A DNA stretch of 64,000 bases from Mauremys mutica (lineage: Eukaryota; Chordata; Testudines; Geoemydidae), in assembly GCF_020497125.1 (NCBI RefSeq), contig NC_059080.1, positions 49,665,563-49,729,562 of the forward strand. Direction: 5' to 3'. A program made the position numbers and the translations under genes. Each line of letters opens with the position of its first letter. Within the stretch, counting starts at the first letter, position 1. The notes below the pieces were generated by a model, which worked only from the letters and a program-made list of their open reading frames with translations, did not search any database and was not told the origin of the DNA. Positions 10,516-19,693 of this stretch are shown piece by piece.

Positions 10516-11724
10516 AAAAGAACAGGAGTACTTGTGGCACCTTAAAGACTAACAAATTTATTTTAGCATGAGCTTTCGTGAGCTATAGCTCACTTCTTCG
10601 GATGCATAGAATGGAACACACAGACAGGAGATATTTATACATACAGAGAACATGAAAAGGTGGAAGTATGCATACCAACAGGCAGAGTCTAATCAATTGA
10701 GATGAGCTATCGTTAGCTGGAGGAAAAAAAACTTTTTGAAGTGATAATTAAGATGGCCCATAGAAGGTGTGAGGAGAACTTAACATAGGGAAATAGATTC
10801 AATTGGTGTAATGACCCAACCATTCGCAGTCTTTGTTTAGGCCACAGTTAATAGTATCTAGTTTGCATATTAATTCAAGTTCAGCAGTTTCTCTTTGGAG
10901 TCTGTTTTTGAAGTTTTTTTGTTGCAAAATTGCCACCTTCAAGTCTGTCACTGAGTGGTTAGAGAGGTTGAAGTGTTCTCCCACTGGTTTTTGAATGTTA
11001 TGATTCCTGATGTCAGATTTGTGTTCATTTATTCTTTTGCATAGAGACTGTCCGGTTTGGCCAATGTATATGGCAGAGGGGCATTGCTGGCACATGATGG
11101 CATATATCACGTTGGTAGATGTGCAGGTGTATGAGCCCCTGATGGCATGTCTGATGTGATTAGGTCCTATGATGGTGTCACTTGAATGGATATGTGGACA
11201 GAGCTGGCATCGGGCTTTGTTGCAAGGATAGGTTCCTGGGTTAGTGTTTATGTTGTATGGTGTGCGGTTGCTGGTGAGTATTTGCTTCAGGTTGGGGGGC
11301 TGTCTGTAAGCGAGGACTGGCCTGTCTCCCAAGATCTGTGAGAGTGAGGGATCATCTTTAAGGATAGGTTGTAAATCTTTGATGATGCGCTGGAGAGGTT
11401 TTAGTTGGGGGCTGTAGGTGATGGCTAGTGGTGTTCTGTTATTTTCTTTTTTAGGCCTGTCCTGTAGTAGGTGGCTTCTGGGTACTCTTCTGGCTCTGTC
11501 AATCTGTTTTTTCACTTCAGCAGGTGGGTATTGTAGGTTTAAGAATGCTTGATAGAGATCTTGTAGGTGTTTATCTCTGTCTGAGGGATTGGAGCAAATA
11601 CGGTTGTATCTTAGAGCTTGGCTGTAGACAATGGATCGTGTGGTGTGTCCGGGATGGAAGCTGGAGGCATGTAAGTAAGTATAGCGGTCAGTGGGTTTCC
11701 GGTATAGGGTGGTATTTATGTGAC
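10516..11724 (-). mobile_element. Penelope-like element (PLE), 5'-truncated, - strand
   Basis: The 3' tail at 10518-10612 (gaacaggagtacttgtggca, then the aataaatttgttagtc-type block in complement) is the same tail as at 40080-40214 and 42215-42375. Upstream is a single - strand reading frame for the end of the reverse transcriptase and the GIY-YIG endonuclease. The 5' end stops at 11724 and is followed by a 17-bp spacer and an inverted copy of the last 74 bp. The element inserted into a hAT transposase gene. Confidence 0.9.
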
Positions 11725-11746
11725 CATCGTTTATTAGCACAGTCAC
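10799..11746 (-). pseudogene. PLE reverse transcriptase C-terminal part plus GIY-YIG endonuclease
   Basis: The open frame runs about 315 codons without a stop, but the first few codons lie in the foldback spacer. The PLE match starts at HINTTLYRKPTD. About 110 residues of post-catalytic reverse transcriptase/thumb sequence (RTPLAITYSPQLKPLQ, ILGDRPVLAYRQPPN) lead to a cysteine-containing linker (CNKARCQLCPHI). The GIY-YIG nuclease domain follows, with AIYIGQTGQSLCKRINEHK and a later NHNIQKPVGEHFN block. The catalytic YxDD part is absent, so this copy cannot copy itself, although the nuclease domain looks intact. It matches the + strand PLE at 38608-40214 closely. Confidence 0.85.
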
Positions 11747-11815
11747 ATAAATACCACCCTATACCGGAAACCCACTGACCGCTATACTTACTTACATGCC
11801 TCCAGCTTCCATCCC
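11651..11815. repeat. Perfect 74-bp foldback at the truncated PLE end
   Basis: Bases 11651-11724 and 11742-11815 are exact reverse complements, separated by the 17-bp spacer catcgtttattagcaca. Both arms are PLE coding sequence. The right arm joins directly to the LINE that starts at 11816. Confidence 0.97.
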
Positions 11816-11826
11816 TGTTCAAAGAT

Positions 11827-13023
11827 GTGATTATTGACACAGATAAATCAGTGCTGGGGCCAAAGAAAAGGGTACACCAGGATTGGTTTGATGACAACAA
11901 TGGGGACATTTTCAAAATCCTAAGTGACAAGCAAAAAGCATTTGTTGAATGGCAGAATGATCTCACTTCCATGTCAGAGAAAGGCAGGTTTAAGTACTAC
12001 AGAGCAAGGCCCAGTCTGAACTGAGGAGAATGCAGGATGAATGATGGGAAAGGAAAGCTGCAGAAGTTCCGCATTACACAGATACAAACAATGCAAAGAT
12101 GTTCTTTGACTCTCTCAAAGCAGTATATGGACCATTTAAATCTGGCACAGTGCCCCTGAAGTCAGCAGATGGCTTAACCCTCACCAAAGACAAGGAGGGA
12201 ATCATAAAGAGATGGGCCTAACACCTTTATTCAAAAGACTATCCACAGTCAATCAGCGTGTCCTTGATCAATTACCCAAGAAACCCATCAAAGAGGATCT
12301 CGACCTCTCTCCATCAATTGAAGAAGTCATGAAAGTCATCAAACAATTGAACTATGGCAAAGTATCCAGAATGGATGGTCTTCCAGCAGAATTGTACAAA
12401 GTAACAGGCCCAGAGACTGTAGAGGTGTTTCATGACATCTTGAGAAGCATTTGGGAGGAAGAAGAAATGCCACAAGACTTCAAATATGCTATTATTGTAT
12501 CACTGTTCAAAAACAAAGGCAACAAAGCTGACTGCAGAAATTACAGAAATTACAGAAATTTCTCTCCTATGTACAGCAGGGAAAATACTAGCTAGCATTT
12601 TACTGAACAGATTCATTGCAAACATATCTGAGGAGAATCTGCCAAAAGCTCAGTGTAGTTTCAGACCAGGTCATAGTACTATGAACATGATCTTTGTCGT
12701 AAAGTAGGTCCAGGAAAAATGTTTAGAGCAGAACATAGACCTGTATGCAATTTTTGTTGACCTGACCAAAGCTTTTGAAATGGTCAACAGAAAGGATATA
12801 TGGGCTATTCTACATAAACTGGGCTGCCCAAGAAGGTTCATACAAATCATCCATCTGTTCCATGGCCACATGACAGTGCAAGTGCTCGCCAGTGATGACT
12901 CTTCTGACGCATTTGAAATCTCGAACGTAGTGAAGCAAGACTGCATACTTGCTCCAGTGTTGTTCAACTTGTTCTTTGCCTGTGTCCTCAGCCATGCCAC
13001 AAGGGACTTGAATCAGGGGATAT
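11827..13023 (+). pseudogene. LINE reverse transcriptase, first part
   Basis: The frame passes through MDGLPAELYKVTGPE (near 12371), LFKNKGNKADCRNYR (near 12504), AGKILASILLNRF (near 12580), a FRPGHST block (near 12661) and FVDLTKAFEMVNRK with the first catalytic Asp (near 12752). The passage SNVVKQDCILAPVLFNLFF follows (near 12922). There are frame changes near 12200 and 12550 and an in-frame stop near 12703. The sequence stops at the pogo/Tigger-like element and resumes beyond it. Confidence 0.85.
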
Positions 13024-13024
13024 A

Positions 13025-13504
13025 TTGTATATACTCTTCATAAGCCGAATATTTTTGGTAAAAAAGTGACGCATCAAAGAGCGGCGATCAGCTTATAATT
13101 GGGTGTCCACCAAAATTTGATGATTTTAAACTCTATGGAATCATTGAATTGAATATCTAAATATTGTAGTTTTGTTTACCTGGAGCATCTGCAGGCATGG
13201 AGGCCCTGAGCAACCTGTGGCCGTTCCCAGCCAATGAGAATTGTGGGGTCCCGCAGCTCCCATTGGCTGGGAACAGCAAACCGTGGCCACAGGGAGCTCA
13301 GGGGCTCCATGCCTGCAGATGCTCCAGGTAAACAAAACATCCGGACGCACCAGCGGCTTACCCTGACAGCTGGGAGCCAAAGTTTGCCAACCCCTGAAAT
13401 ATAGGGTCGGCTTATGAAAGGATCATAAAGTTTTTGCTATTTTTACGTAACCATCTTGGGAGGTCAGCTTATAAATGAACAGTCTAATGAATGAGTATAT
13501 ACGG
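13025..13504. mobile_element. pogo/Tigger-like MITE inserted at TA
   Basis: Left terminus TTGTATATACTC and right terminus GAGTATATACGG are inverted repeats, each bordered by TA (13023-13024 and 13505-13506). Both ends continue into ataagcc/ggcttat blocks. A second, internal inverted repeat pairs tttacctggagcatctgcag (near 13178) with ctgcagatgctccaggtaaa (near 13315), flanking a CCAAT-like inverted pair (cagccaatgagaat / cccattggctggg). Removing the element with one TA restores the LINE frame exactly. Confidence 0.85.
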
Positions 13505-13506
13505 TA

Positions 13507-14512
13507 CATCTGCTACAGACTCGATGGCTCCCTCTTTGATCTTCGAAGACTCAATGCTAAGACCAAAACACTGGAGAGGCTTCTCGTCAAGGCATTTTTT
13601 GCAGATGACTGTGACTTGATGGCCCATAGACATGACAACCTTCATGTCATTGTTGATAGATTTTCTGAAGCATCCCAGCTCTTTGGCCTTACCATAAGTC
13701 TTGGGAAGACAGAGGTCTTGTTCCAACCAGCACCTCATTCCAATACCCCAGCACCAGCCATCTTCATCCAAGGTAGATAGCTGGAAAATGTGGATCAGTT
13801 CAAGCACCATCTCAAGTGATGGGTCCCTTGATAAGGGAATTGCCTCCAGAATTAGTAAAGACAGCCAGGCCCTTGGCCAACTCCAAACCAAAACCCTTAA
13901 CCAACACAACATTAATCTCTCCACCAAATTGAAGATATACAGTGCAGTGGTTCTAACATCTGTCTTGTATGGATCTGAGACATGGACTCTTTATAGATGG
14001 CACATTAAACAGCTTGAACAATTGCACATGCGCTCCCTCTGCTCAATAATGAGCATTCGCTGGCAGGACAGAGAGACCAATATTAAGGTCCTTGACAGAG
14101 CAAACACAACCAGCATCAAGGAAATGCTACTGAGAGCACAACTTAGGTGGTCTGGACATGTCGTCAGAATACAAGACCACCGTCTCCCAAAACAGGTCTT
14201 GTACGGGGAGCTGAGGCATGGCAAAAGAAAGAATTGTTGTCCATATAAGCACTTCAAAGATAACCTGAAGAGCAGTCTCCAGTGGGCTTCCATCAATATC
14301 CAAGAACTCGAGTAAATGGCTCGTAACAGGGCTCACTGGTGGCCTCTGACAAGATCAGAATGTAACAGGCTTGAGCGGGATCTATGAAATCATCTCCAGG
14401 CTGCACATGAAAGGCACCACAGAGCTGCACCATCAAACATCATAGATGTGGACTTCCCATGTCCTCAATGTGGCCGACTCTGTACATCAGAGTTCGGACT
14501 TCAGAGTCATAT
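13507..14512 (+). pseudogene. LINE reverse transcriptase, second part, and C2H2 zinc finger
   Basis: The interrupted frame resumes after the insertion. The catalytic motif reads FADDCD (near 13601), then GLTISLGKTEVLFQPAP (near 13686), SVLYGSETWTLYRWHIKQ (near 13962) and the helix-rich end (RWSGHVVRIQDHRLP, near 14147). At 14455-14510 CPQCGRLCTSEFGLQSH forms the C-terminal C2H2-type finger. A stop occurs at 13778, a frame change near 13800 and another stop near 14313. The finger is truncated by the CR1 that starts at 14513. Confidence 0.85.
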
Positions 14513-15728
14513 TATAGAATCATCTAGGAGGTCATCTAGTCCAACCCCCTGCTCAAAGCAGGACCAATCCCCAACTAAATCATCCCAACCAGAGCTTTAT
14601 CAAGTCTGACCTTAAAAACCTCTAAGGAGATTCCACCACCAACCTAGGTAACCCATTCCAGTCCTTCACCACCCTCCTAGTGAAATAGTCTTTCATAATA
14701 TCCAACCTAGATCACCCCCACTGCAACTTGAGACCATTGCTCCTTGTTCTGTCATCTGCCACCACTGAGAACAGCCTAGCTCCATCCTCTTTGGAACCCC
14801 CCTTCAGGTAGTTAAAGGCTGCTATCAAATCCTCCCTCACTCTTCTCTTCTGCAGACTAAATAAGCCAAGTTCTCTCAGCCTCTCCTCATAAGTCATGTG
14901 CCCCAGACCCTTAATCAATTGCATTGCCCTCTGCTGGACTCTCCAATTTGTTCACATCCTTTCTGTAGTGGGGGCCCCAAAACTGGAGGCAATACTCCAG
15001 ATGTGGCCTCTCCAGTGTCGAATAGAGGGGAATGATCACTACCCTTGATCTGCTGGCAGTGCTCATACTAATGCAGCCCAATATGCCATTATTCTTCTTG
15101 GCAACAAGGGCACATTGTTGACGCATATCCAGCTTCTCGTCCACTGTAATCCCCAGGTCCTTTTCTGCAGAACTGCCTCTTAGTCAGTCCCCAGTCTGTA
15201 GCGGTGCATTATAGTCTTCCGTTCTAAGTGCAGGACTCTGCACTTGTCCTTGTTGAACCTCATCAGATTTCTTTTGGCCCAATTCTCCAATTTGTCTAGG
15301 TCACTCTGGACCCTATCCCTATCCTCCAGTGTATCTACCTCTCCCCCCAGCTTAGTGTCATCTACGAACTTGCTGAGGGTGCAATCCATCCCACCATCCA
15401 GATCATTAATGAACTGGCTCCAGGACCAACCCCTGGGACACTCCACTTGATACTGGCTGCCATCTAGACATTGAGCTGTTGATCACTACCCGTTGAGCCT
15501 GACAATCTAGCCAGCTTTCTATCCACCTTATAGGCCATTCATCCAATCCATACTTCTTTAACTTGCTGGCAAGAATACTGTGGGAGACCGTATCAAAAGC
15601 TTTGCTAAAATCAAGGTATATTACGTCCACCACTTTCCCCATATCCACAGAGCCAGTTATCTCATTATAGAAGGTAATCAGGTGGGTCAGGCATGACTTG
15701 CCCTTGGTGAATCCATATGCATGGCCAT
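14513..15728 (-). mobile_element. CR1 LINE, 5'-truncated, - strand
   Basis: On the - strand, 15648-15406 reads KVVDVIYLDFSKAFDTV, with the first reverse transcriptase catalytic Asp, and [13 protein letters not shown]. Segment 15446-15180 has the catalytic FVDDTKLGG and the [16 protein letters not shown] passage. Segments 15144-14911 and 14924-14712 give RPHLEYCLQFWGPHYRKDV and [20 protein letters not shown]. The 3' tail at 14513-14580 carries the CR1 signature (tctagtccaaccccctgctc on the + strand). Several frame breaks make it inactive. It inserted into the 3' part of the LINE at 11816-15790. Confidence 0.9.
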
Positions 15729-15790
15729 AGATGAGAATTGCATCATCATTGTCATCATTGCTAGCGACGGACTACCAACATGTTTTTTGG

Positions 15791-16195
15791 ATGGTCAAAG
15801 AATACATTCTGGGAAAATACCTCTTTTTGTGTTCCCAAAATGTTATAGAGGGTGCACCACCTTTAAACATGAACCAAAAGAAGCAGAAAGCTCTCTAGGA
15901 TTTGACTATTTTAAGATGATTCACCCAAAGGATAGTTTTGTTTACATGTGACAAAGATATGCAGCTAATCCTTGGAGTCAGCTCAGTTCAGCCATGTCAA
16001 TATCTCTCAGAACTGATATTTAATGTATTTGACAGAGGGAAGTTCTGAAGGATTTATTATCTTGTGAAGAATACATACAGCATCTGTTCACAAGTTTGTA
16101 TTTGTGATGTTTAGTCCTTTAAATTATTTGCAGGTTCTCCGGATTATCAATATTTATCTGCTATTGCGTGCTGGGGTTGGTTACGTACTGTGGGC
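15791..16195. other. No gene or clear repeat recognised
   Basis: AT-rich sequence following the LINE 3' end. A short + strand frame (15721-15951) spans the LINE border and shows no family resemblance. Confidence 0.4.
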
Positions 16196-16430
16196 TAGAT
16201 CATAGAACTACAGGGTTAGAAGGGACTGCAAGGGTCATCTAGTCTAACTCCCTGCCAAGATGCAGGATTTGTTGTTTCTAAACCATCCAAGACAGGTGAC
16301 TATCCAGCCTCCCTTTGAAAAAACTTCAGTGAAAGAGCTTCCACGACCTCTCTAGGCGTCTATTCCATTGTCCTACTGTTCTTACATTTAGGAAGTTTTC
16401 CCTGAGATTTAATCTATATCGAAACATATT
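16196..16430 (-). mobile_element. CR1 3' fragment, - strand
   Basis: The stretch begins with a CR1 tail (atcatagaactacagggtta, then gtcatctagtctaactccct) and continues into the complement of the terminal coding region (cttccacgacctctctaggc). Only about 230 bp remains. Confidence 0.75.
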
Positions 16431-16741
16431 TAATCAGATCCACAATATGACGAAGGTGCCTAAATCCAACAGTTAGCTGCCACTGACATTCTGAAAACAC
16501 CAGCTCAGCTGCCAGCTAAGTTTTGCTCATGGGCATGTGCAAAACCACCGGAGTCCAGCTCCTGCCCCACATCTAACGTTTCATTGGGCATCACAGGGCA
16601 GGAGTGGGCATATTCATGAGTGACACTCAGTGGCCAGGGAACTCACCTGTGAGGTGAAAGACCCAGATTCACTTCCCTGATCTGCCTGACTTGGAGCAGG
16701 GTCTTGATCACAAGTCTCCCAGATGAATGGGAGGTGGGAAT

Positions 16742-17588
16742 TGTGACAGACATGGCAAGCTCCTGCCACATCCTAGGGAAACCTTATTGAATTAAGTATC
16801 TTTGGGGTCCATTGTATTAAATGAAGGGTTTATGTATTATTGTGGGCCAGGATTGTATGTAACCTTTCAAGGTGGGAGACATGACAGACCTGAGACCTGG
16901 GGGCTAAACTATGTGCCAGACAACTATGGTTTCTTGGAACAAAGCATGTTAAGTCGTTTTCCTGGGGAATATCTAGGGAGAGATGAATGCAGATTCCCTC
17001 TGGCTATGCAAAAAGCCAGGCTTTTAAAGCTACAGAGCGGGCCTTTGTTTGCTGATCACCTATTACCTGAGGCCAGGATCAAAGGCCCAAGCTGTATAAA
17101 GGAAAGACTAAACTGTTCATGGCTGTTCTGATTCCGAATCAGAGACAATCATGAACTTGTAACCACAGGGAAAACCTAGCTGTGGATTCTGAAGGACTGA
17201 CACACACCAGTGACCAGGGTTGGAGTTGTGGAGGACCTGTGGTAAGGTTTTTAGCCTGCATGTAAGTTTTTGTTGTTTTTAATGTTTTCTCTGTAATGCT
17301 TTCACCATAAGTATAAAGGTGCTTGCTTATACTGGGCTGTGTGGTAACTTATAACTGCTGGCAATTACAGCTGTTCAGAGCCTTCAGAGAGAAAGCAACG
17401 TGCAAACACTGGCTTGCTCAGGATATCACAGTGTAGGCAGGGAATTGTACAGCCTGGAAAAAACTCGGTCAGAAGGGAGAGAGGTGCAGATCTCTATGCA
17501 AGAGAGGTGATGGCTGAGGAACATAGAGTGGGTGTCCTTGGTGGACCATGGAGGGGGAATATAGATGCAATTGCCCTAAACTGTGACA
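16742..17588 (+). mobile_element. Solo LTR with perfect 5-bp target duplication
   Basis: The element begins TGTGACAGAC and ends AACTGTGACA, consistent with TG...CA termini. The 5-bp flanks are identical: ggaat at 16737-16741 and 17589-17593. Its 3' half has a signal-like block (ataagtataaaggtgcttgc near 17308) and a tttctctgtaatgcttt stretch shared with the repeat at 18666-19420. It is 847 bp and non-coding. I take it as a solo LTR of an endogenous retroelement; no internal genes are seen. Confidence 0.7.
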
Positions 17589-17593
17589 GGAAT

Positions 17594-18665
17594 TTCTCCT
17601 GCTGAAGCTATTCCACTGTAGTCCAGTGACTGGAGTACTCAGATGGGATGTGGGAAAGTCAGGCTCAAGTCCCTGCTCCAGTGAATATTTATTCATATAA
17701 ACTGGAATAACTTCTCCAAGAGAGAGGCCCCTCCTGAATACCCCATAACCTGATGGTTGGGGCACGCACCAGGGAGGTGGGAGACCTGCATTGAACCGTA
17801 CTCCAAGTCAGTCAGAGCTTGGATTTGAATCTAGGTTTCAGTCAGCTGCCTAGAGGCCCAGATCAATGGCAGTTAGATACCTGAGAACTTTTGTGGATCT
17901 GGGCCTTGAGCCCTGCCCCTTTCCTCTGCATTTCATTCCTAGCTCCTTGCTCAGCATGTTGGTTTCTGATAATCCCTGTGTTTGGCACCAAACTCACCCC
18001 ATGCACTATATGGGGAGCTGGGTGGCCTCCCTGGGGCCTGAGGAGTCCACTGTGCAGCAAGGGGGCTAGGAACAAGGAGGAGCCACACTGAGCATTGCAA
18101 CACCTCAGTCCCTTTGTGATTCTAGCCATGTCTTATGCTCAGTAGCTTCAAGGTGTCCACATGTGTTGTGCTACGCTCACAGAAATTTCAGCACTGCATC
18201 ACAAACCGCATACTGATTTTGAATTTAACAGGGATTGGTCCAGGTGGTGGTGGCAGCTCTTTTTGTTCACTTGAAAACTTAATACAAATGATCTTTAAAA
18301 AAGAGATATAAATTATTCAGTGAAGACTATAGACAATGTTTTGACCCATGCATATGCTACTGGAACCTCATGCTCCCTGGGTTCCATATCAGGGCCTTGA
18401 CTGGTCCAGGCTGGGCCGAATGAATAGAAGACAAGGATGGCCAAGGTTCTTCCCTGGAGTTCCTGGCTGACATCAGGCAGGTCATTGTCTGGAGGTGCCC
18501 CATGGCCTTGACAAGCAGCTACCCTGGACATGGCTCATGCATCCAGCTGTCTAGATGAAAGCATTCCCTGGTGTTCTCACTTGTGCTAGGAAAATGTTCC
18601 ATGCCTGACTATGCACCATCCTGCAGCACCGAACAGCCTACGTCATGTGCTGAGTAGGTGGTGAT
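17594..18665. other. No gene recognised between two LTR-like repeats
   Basis: Contains a diverged interspersed repeat (17690-17890, ending gagaacttttgtggatctgg) and otherwise ordinary sequence. There is no retroviral gene, so the flanking LTR-like repeats do not bound a provirus. Confidence 0.5.
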
Positions 18666-19420
18666 TGTGCCAGATGTTGCAAGTCCATGCAGTATCTCTG
18701 GGGACCATTGTATTAAATTTATAAATGGTTGATGTATGATTATGTTTTCCTCTGTGGGGGAAGGTTACCACAGCACCTCCAGGAACTAAAAATTAGGGGG
18801 GGGTGATTACCTTGGAGATTGTGAACAATTCCAGGAAAGCCCCACTCCTTGGGATGTCTGGGTCAAACTGGGTTTTCCAGAGAGTCAAATGAAGATTTGG
18901 TGTAAAAAGACTGAGTTTAAACGGATACAGGCCTTCTTTGTGCTCCAGCAAATGGCTGGGGCTGTCTGTCCCGGGGGGTGGGAGTGACAGGGGAAGAGGC
19001 CCAAACCTAGCAGAAGGGTGGGACAAGACTTTGGCCTGCTAGGGGTTTGTAAGACTATGGGGTGATTGTGGTATTTAGTATGTTTTAAATCTGTTTATTG
19101 TTTTTACATGTTTTCTCTGTAATGCTTTTACCTGAAGAATAAATGTGTTTGCTTAAGAAGAGCTGTGTGGGACTGCTGACAATACACTGTTCACAGCCTT
19201 CAGAGAGACAGCAATGCACAGGTGCCGGAAGTTAGGCAGGCAGCTTGCTGGGGCTGTTCCAGTCTAAGGCAGCTTTAAAACCTCTGGTCAGGAGGGAGTG
19301 GGACATGGGTCACTACCCAGAGACCGGCAATGACTGGAGACCTGATTGGGCACTGCTGGAGCGGCCCAAGGGAATGTGTGTGTGGTGGGGGGAGGAAGGA
19401 TACAGACACAGGTAACTGCA
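18666..19420 (+). mobile_element. Second, diverged LTR-like copy upstream of the sialidase gene
   Basis: It matches 16742-17588 in order: atctctggggaccattgtat (near 18691), ttttctctgtaatgctttta (near 19110), then an aataaatgtgtttgct block with a polyadenylation motif (near 19138), and acagccttcagagagacagc (near 19192). The middle portions differ. The 3' boundary is not clear and no target duplication was found. It ends within roughly 100 bp of the first sialidase coding exon. Confidence 0.55.
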
Positions 19421-19492
19421 CCAGTATTTTCCCCTTTATTATATCTCATCTGTTGGGGGTTTACATGTTTTTTGTCCCTGTTTGCAGCTGTG

Positions 19493-19693
19493 ATGGGATC
19501 GCGCCATTTCCCAGCTCGCACTGTGCTGTTCGAGAGGGAGCCAAACGGAGTGACTTACCGCATCCCAGCACTGCTCTACATCCCCTGCATGGCAAAGCTG
19601 TTGGCCTTTGCTGAGGAGAGACTGAGTATTGATGATGCCCATGCAAACCTGCTGGTGCTAAGACGAGGGACCTTCTACAGGAACTACGTAGAG
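19493..19693 (+). CDS. NEU4: Sialidase coding exon 1 (residues 1-67)
   Basis: The acceptor tttgtccctgtttgcag ends at 19487 and the ATG is six bases into the exon. The frame is open upstream to 19346, but that part lies in the intron or repeat and lacks family resemblance. The exon ends GTAGAG before the donor gtgagt at 19694. It encodes the start MGSRHFPARTVLFERE, the YRIP arginine and the SIDDAH loop, in the same order as human NEU4. Confidence 0.9.

Larger units (their letters stand above)
11816..15790 (+). mobile_element. Non-LTR retrotransposon (LINE) with two nested insertions
   Basis: Reading + strand, decayed LINE protein sequence runs from 11821 to about 14510 and resumes after a CR1 at about 15729 with a short 3' region (atcatcattgtcatcattgc, then cgacggactaccaaca). 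A pogo/Tigger-like element (13025-13504) splits the reverse transcriptase and a CR1 (14513-15728) splits the 3' end. The protein style (reverse transcriptase followed by a C-terminal C2H2 finger) is that of an endonuclease-bearing LINE, but the endonuclease end is missing. I do not assign a clade. Confidence 0.75.

Noticed and set aside
16742..19420. A complete provirus between two LTRs
   Set aside because: Only about 1.1 kb separates the LTR-like copies and it has no retroviral genes; the first LTR has its own target duplication.
19346..19492. An earlier start for the sialidase frame
   Set aside because: The frame is open upstream, but the extension crosses a polypyrimidine tract and splice acceptor (19471-19487) and does not resemble sialidases.
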